Shown piece after piece: positions 5,634-6,574 of a stretch of 6,574 bases of DNA (positions are counted from its first letter, which is position 1; each line of letters begins with the position of its first letter). This stretch comes from Bacillota bacterium. GTDB taxonomy: Bacteria; Bacillota; Clostridia; Peptostreptococcales; Anaerovoracaceae. Location of the stretch: positions 1 to 6,574 of the forward strand of contig JAEDMR010000111.1 in the NCBI GenBank assembly GCA_016302925.1. Direction: 5' to 3'. The notes under the pieces were generated by a model, which made no database searches, had not been told where the DNA came from, and saw nothing but the letters and a program-made list of their open reading frames with translations. The position numbers and the translations under genes were made by a program.

Positions 5634-6574
5634 GTCGCAGGAAAAAATCCCTGAGAAGATTCTGAAAAAAATCGGCGGCAGGGATTTCTTCATAAAGGAA
5701 TGGGAAATCGTAAAGGAATCCATCGATGCCCGGGATAAAAACCATATCGTTCGGGTTTATTCGGTGGACTTCAACGTGGCATCCCGCAAAAACCCGAAAA
5801 AGAATCTCCGCCTTCCGTCGGCGGGTAAGCTGCGGCTGGAGATCGCACCGGACATGCGGTATGTACCGGCGGAGCCGGCCGAGGGGGCCGCACCGCTGGC
5901 GGCGCGGCCGGTGGTGGTCGGCCTGGGACCTGCGGGGCTGTTTTGCGGGTTGATTCTGGCGCAGGCCGGGTACCGGCCGCTGATTCTGGAGCGTGGAAAG
6001 GATGTGGACCGGCGTCATGAAGATGTGGACCGGTTCTGGTCTCACGGCGTGCTGAATCCGGATTCCAACGTCCAGTTCGGCGAAGGGGGTGCCGGCACCT
6101 TCAGTGACGGCAAGCTGACCACCGGCATCAAAGACGTACGGATCCGCAAAGTCCTGGAGGAGATGGTGGCTGCCGGTGCACCGAAGGATATTCTATATAA
6201 GCAGCGGCCCCACATCGGGACGGATCTGCTGCGGATCGTAGTGAAGAACATCCGGCAGGAGATCATCCGTCTGGGCGGCGAAGTGCGGTTTGATTCCAGA
6301 ATGGAAACAATAAATCTGGAGTCTGGAGGAATCCGCAGCATATCCGTCCGCAATCTGCAGAATGGCGGACATCAGAAAGAAAATCTGATAGAGATTCCTT
6401 GCCAGGCCTTGGTTCTGGCAGTGGGTCACAGTGCGCGGGATACCTTCCGCATGCTCCATGAATCCGGCATCGCCATGGAACAGAAGCCCTTTTCCATCGG
6501 CGTGCGGATCGAGCATCCGCAGGATCTCATTGACATTTCCCAGTACGGACGGCCGGGGCGGCAGCTGGGGCTGC
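5596..6574 (+). CDS. COG2509-type FAD-dependent dehydrogenase (partial, 3' end outside window)
   Basis: The first 326 residues are visible of a flavoprotein usually about 450-540 long; the function is uncharacterised across the family. An N-terminal domain of about 95 residues (MYRIHQIKLALDE, then ESIDARDK at 41-48, resembling the family's KRSIDAR motif) precedes the Rossmann fold VVVGLGPAGLF (106-116, GxGxxG at 109-114) and its strand LILERGKDVDRR. LNPDSNVQFGEGGAGTFSDG (153-172) followed by KLTTGIKD is the most distinctive family signature. VLAVGHSARDTF (273-284) and PFSIGVRIEHPQ (298-309) are also diagnostic. ATG 5596 is chosen for AGGAG at 5581-5585 and because the conserved N-terminal domain begins there. 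It starts 38 bases before the upstream stop, in another frame, so translational coupling is likely. No frameshift or stop occurs in the visible part. Confidence 0.92.
   Translation, partial: MYRIHQIKLALDESQEKIPEKILKKIGGRDFFIKEWEIVKESIDARDKNHIVRVYSVDFNVASRKNPKKNLRLPSAGKLRLEIAPDMRYVPAEPAEGAAPLAARPVVVGLGPAGLFCGLILAQAGYRPLILERGKDVDRRHEDVDRFWSHGVLNPDSNVQFGEGGAGTFSDGKLTTGIKDVRIRKVLEEMVAAGAPKDILYKQRPHIGTDLLRIVVKNIRQEIIRLGGEVRFDSRMETINLESGGIRSISVRNLQNGGHQKENLIEIPCQALVLAVGHSARDTFRMLHESGIAMEQKPFSIGVRIEHPQDLIDISQYGRPGRQLGL

Noticed and set aside
5446..6045. 199-codon minus-strand open frame over the two FAD genes
   Set aside because: Pro/Arg-rich and antisense to the conserved Rossmann motifs of the COG2509 protein.
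1..6574. Novel defence, mobile or CRISPR-like system
   Set aside because: No spaced repeats, transposase, integrase, reverse transcriptase, nuclease or toxin-like protein is seen; all sizeable coding space is occupied by recognisable families.

Overview
The window looks like chromosomal core DNA from a fairly GC-rich Clostridia-type member of the Bacillota. This is inferred from gene order and protein style, not from a marker gene. dnaE followed directly by pfkA is a Bacillota arrangement. The Y-family polymerase, the short flavodoxin and the two FAD enzymes all have the look of clostridial anaerobe proteins. Ribosome binding sites are strong purine-rich Shine-Dalgarno sequences, and the one clear promoter is a textbook housekeeping sigma type. 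Codon use is GC-rich throughout, with no obvious island of foreign composition.

Layout: (1) At 1-1960, on the plus strand, lie the 3' end of dnaE (replicative DNA polymerase III alpha), pfkA (ATP-dependent 6-phosphofructokinase, complete) and a flavodoxin-domain protein. They are spaced closely enough to be read as one transcript. (2) At 1967-1997 a long GC-rich hairpin sits between the flavodoxin gene and the convergent dinB-type DNA polymerase IV gene (1996-3261, minus strand). (3) At 3262-3419 a 158-base divergent intergenic region holds a probable extended -10 promoter for dinB and a near-consensus promoter for the next gene. (4) At 3420-6574, on the plus strand, lie a six-helix DUF308/HdeD-like membrane protein with a charged cytoplasmic tail, then an HI0933/BaiN-type FAD enzyme (complete), then a COG2509-type FAD-dependent dehydrogenase that runs off the right edge. 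The two FAD genes overlap by 38 bases.

The genes do not form an obvious single pathway. The left cluster joins replication and glycolysis, as is common in this phylum. dinB is an independent translesion polymerase with an intact clamp-binding peptide. The right cluster is a membrane protein plus two flavoproteins probably made from coupled translation. I see no mobile element, CRISPR array, tRNA or rRNA gene, phage gene or clear defence system. The unusual features are small-scale: lineage-specific, repeat-built insertions in otherwise conserved proteins (the dnaE linker, the FAD enzyme loop and tail, the dinB N-terminus), a 15-base tandem duplication at the dnaE/pfkA junction, and a palindrome inside the DUF308 promoter spacer.
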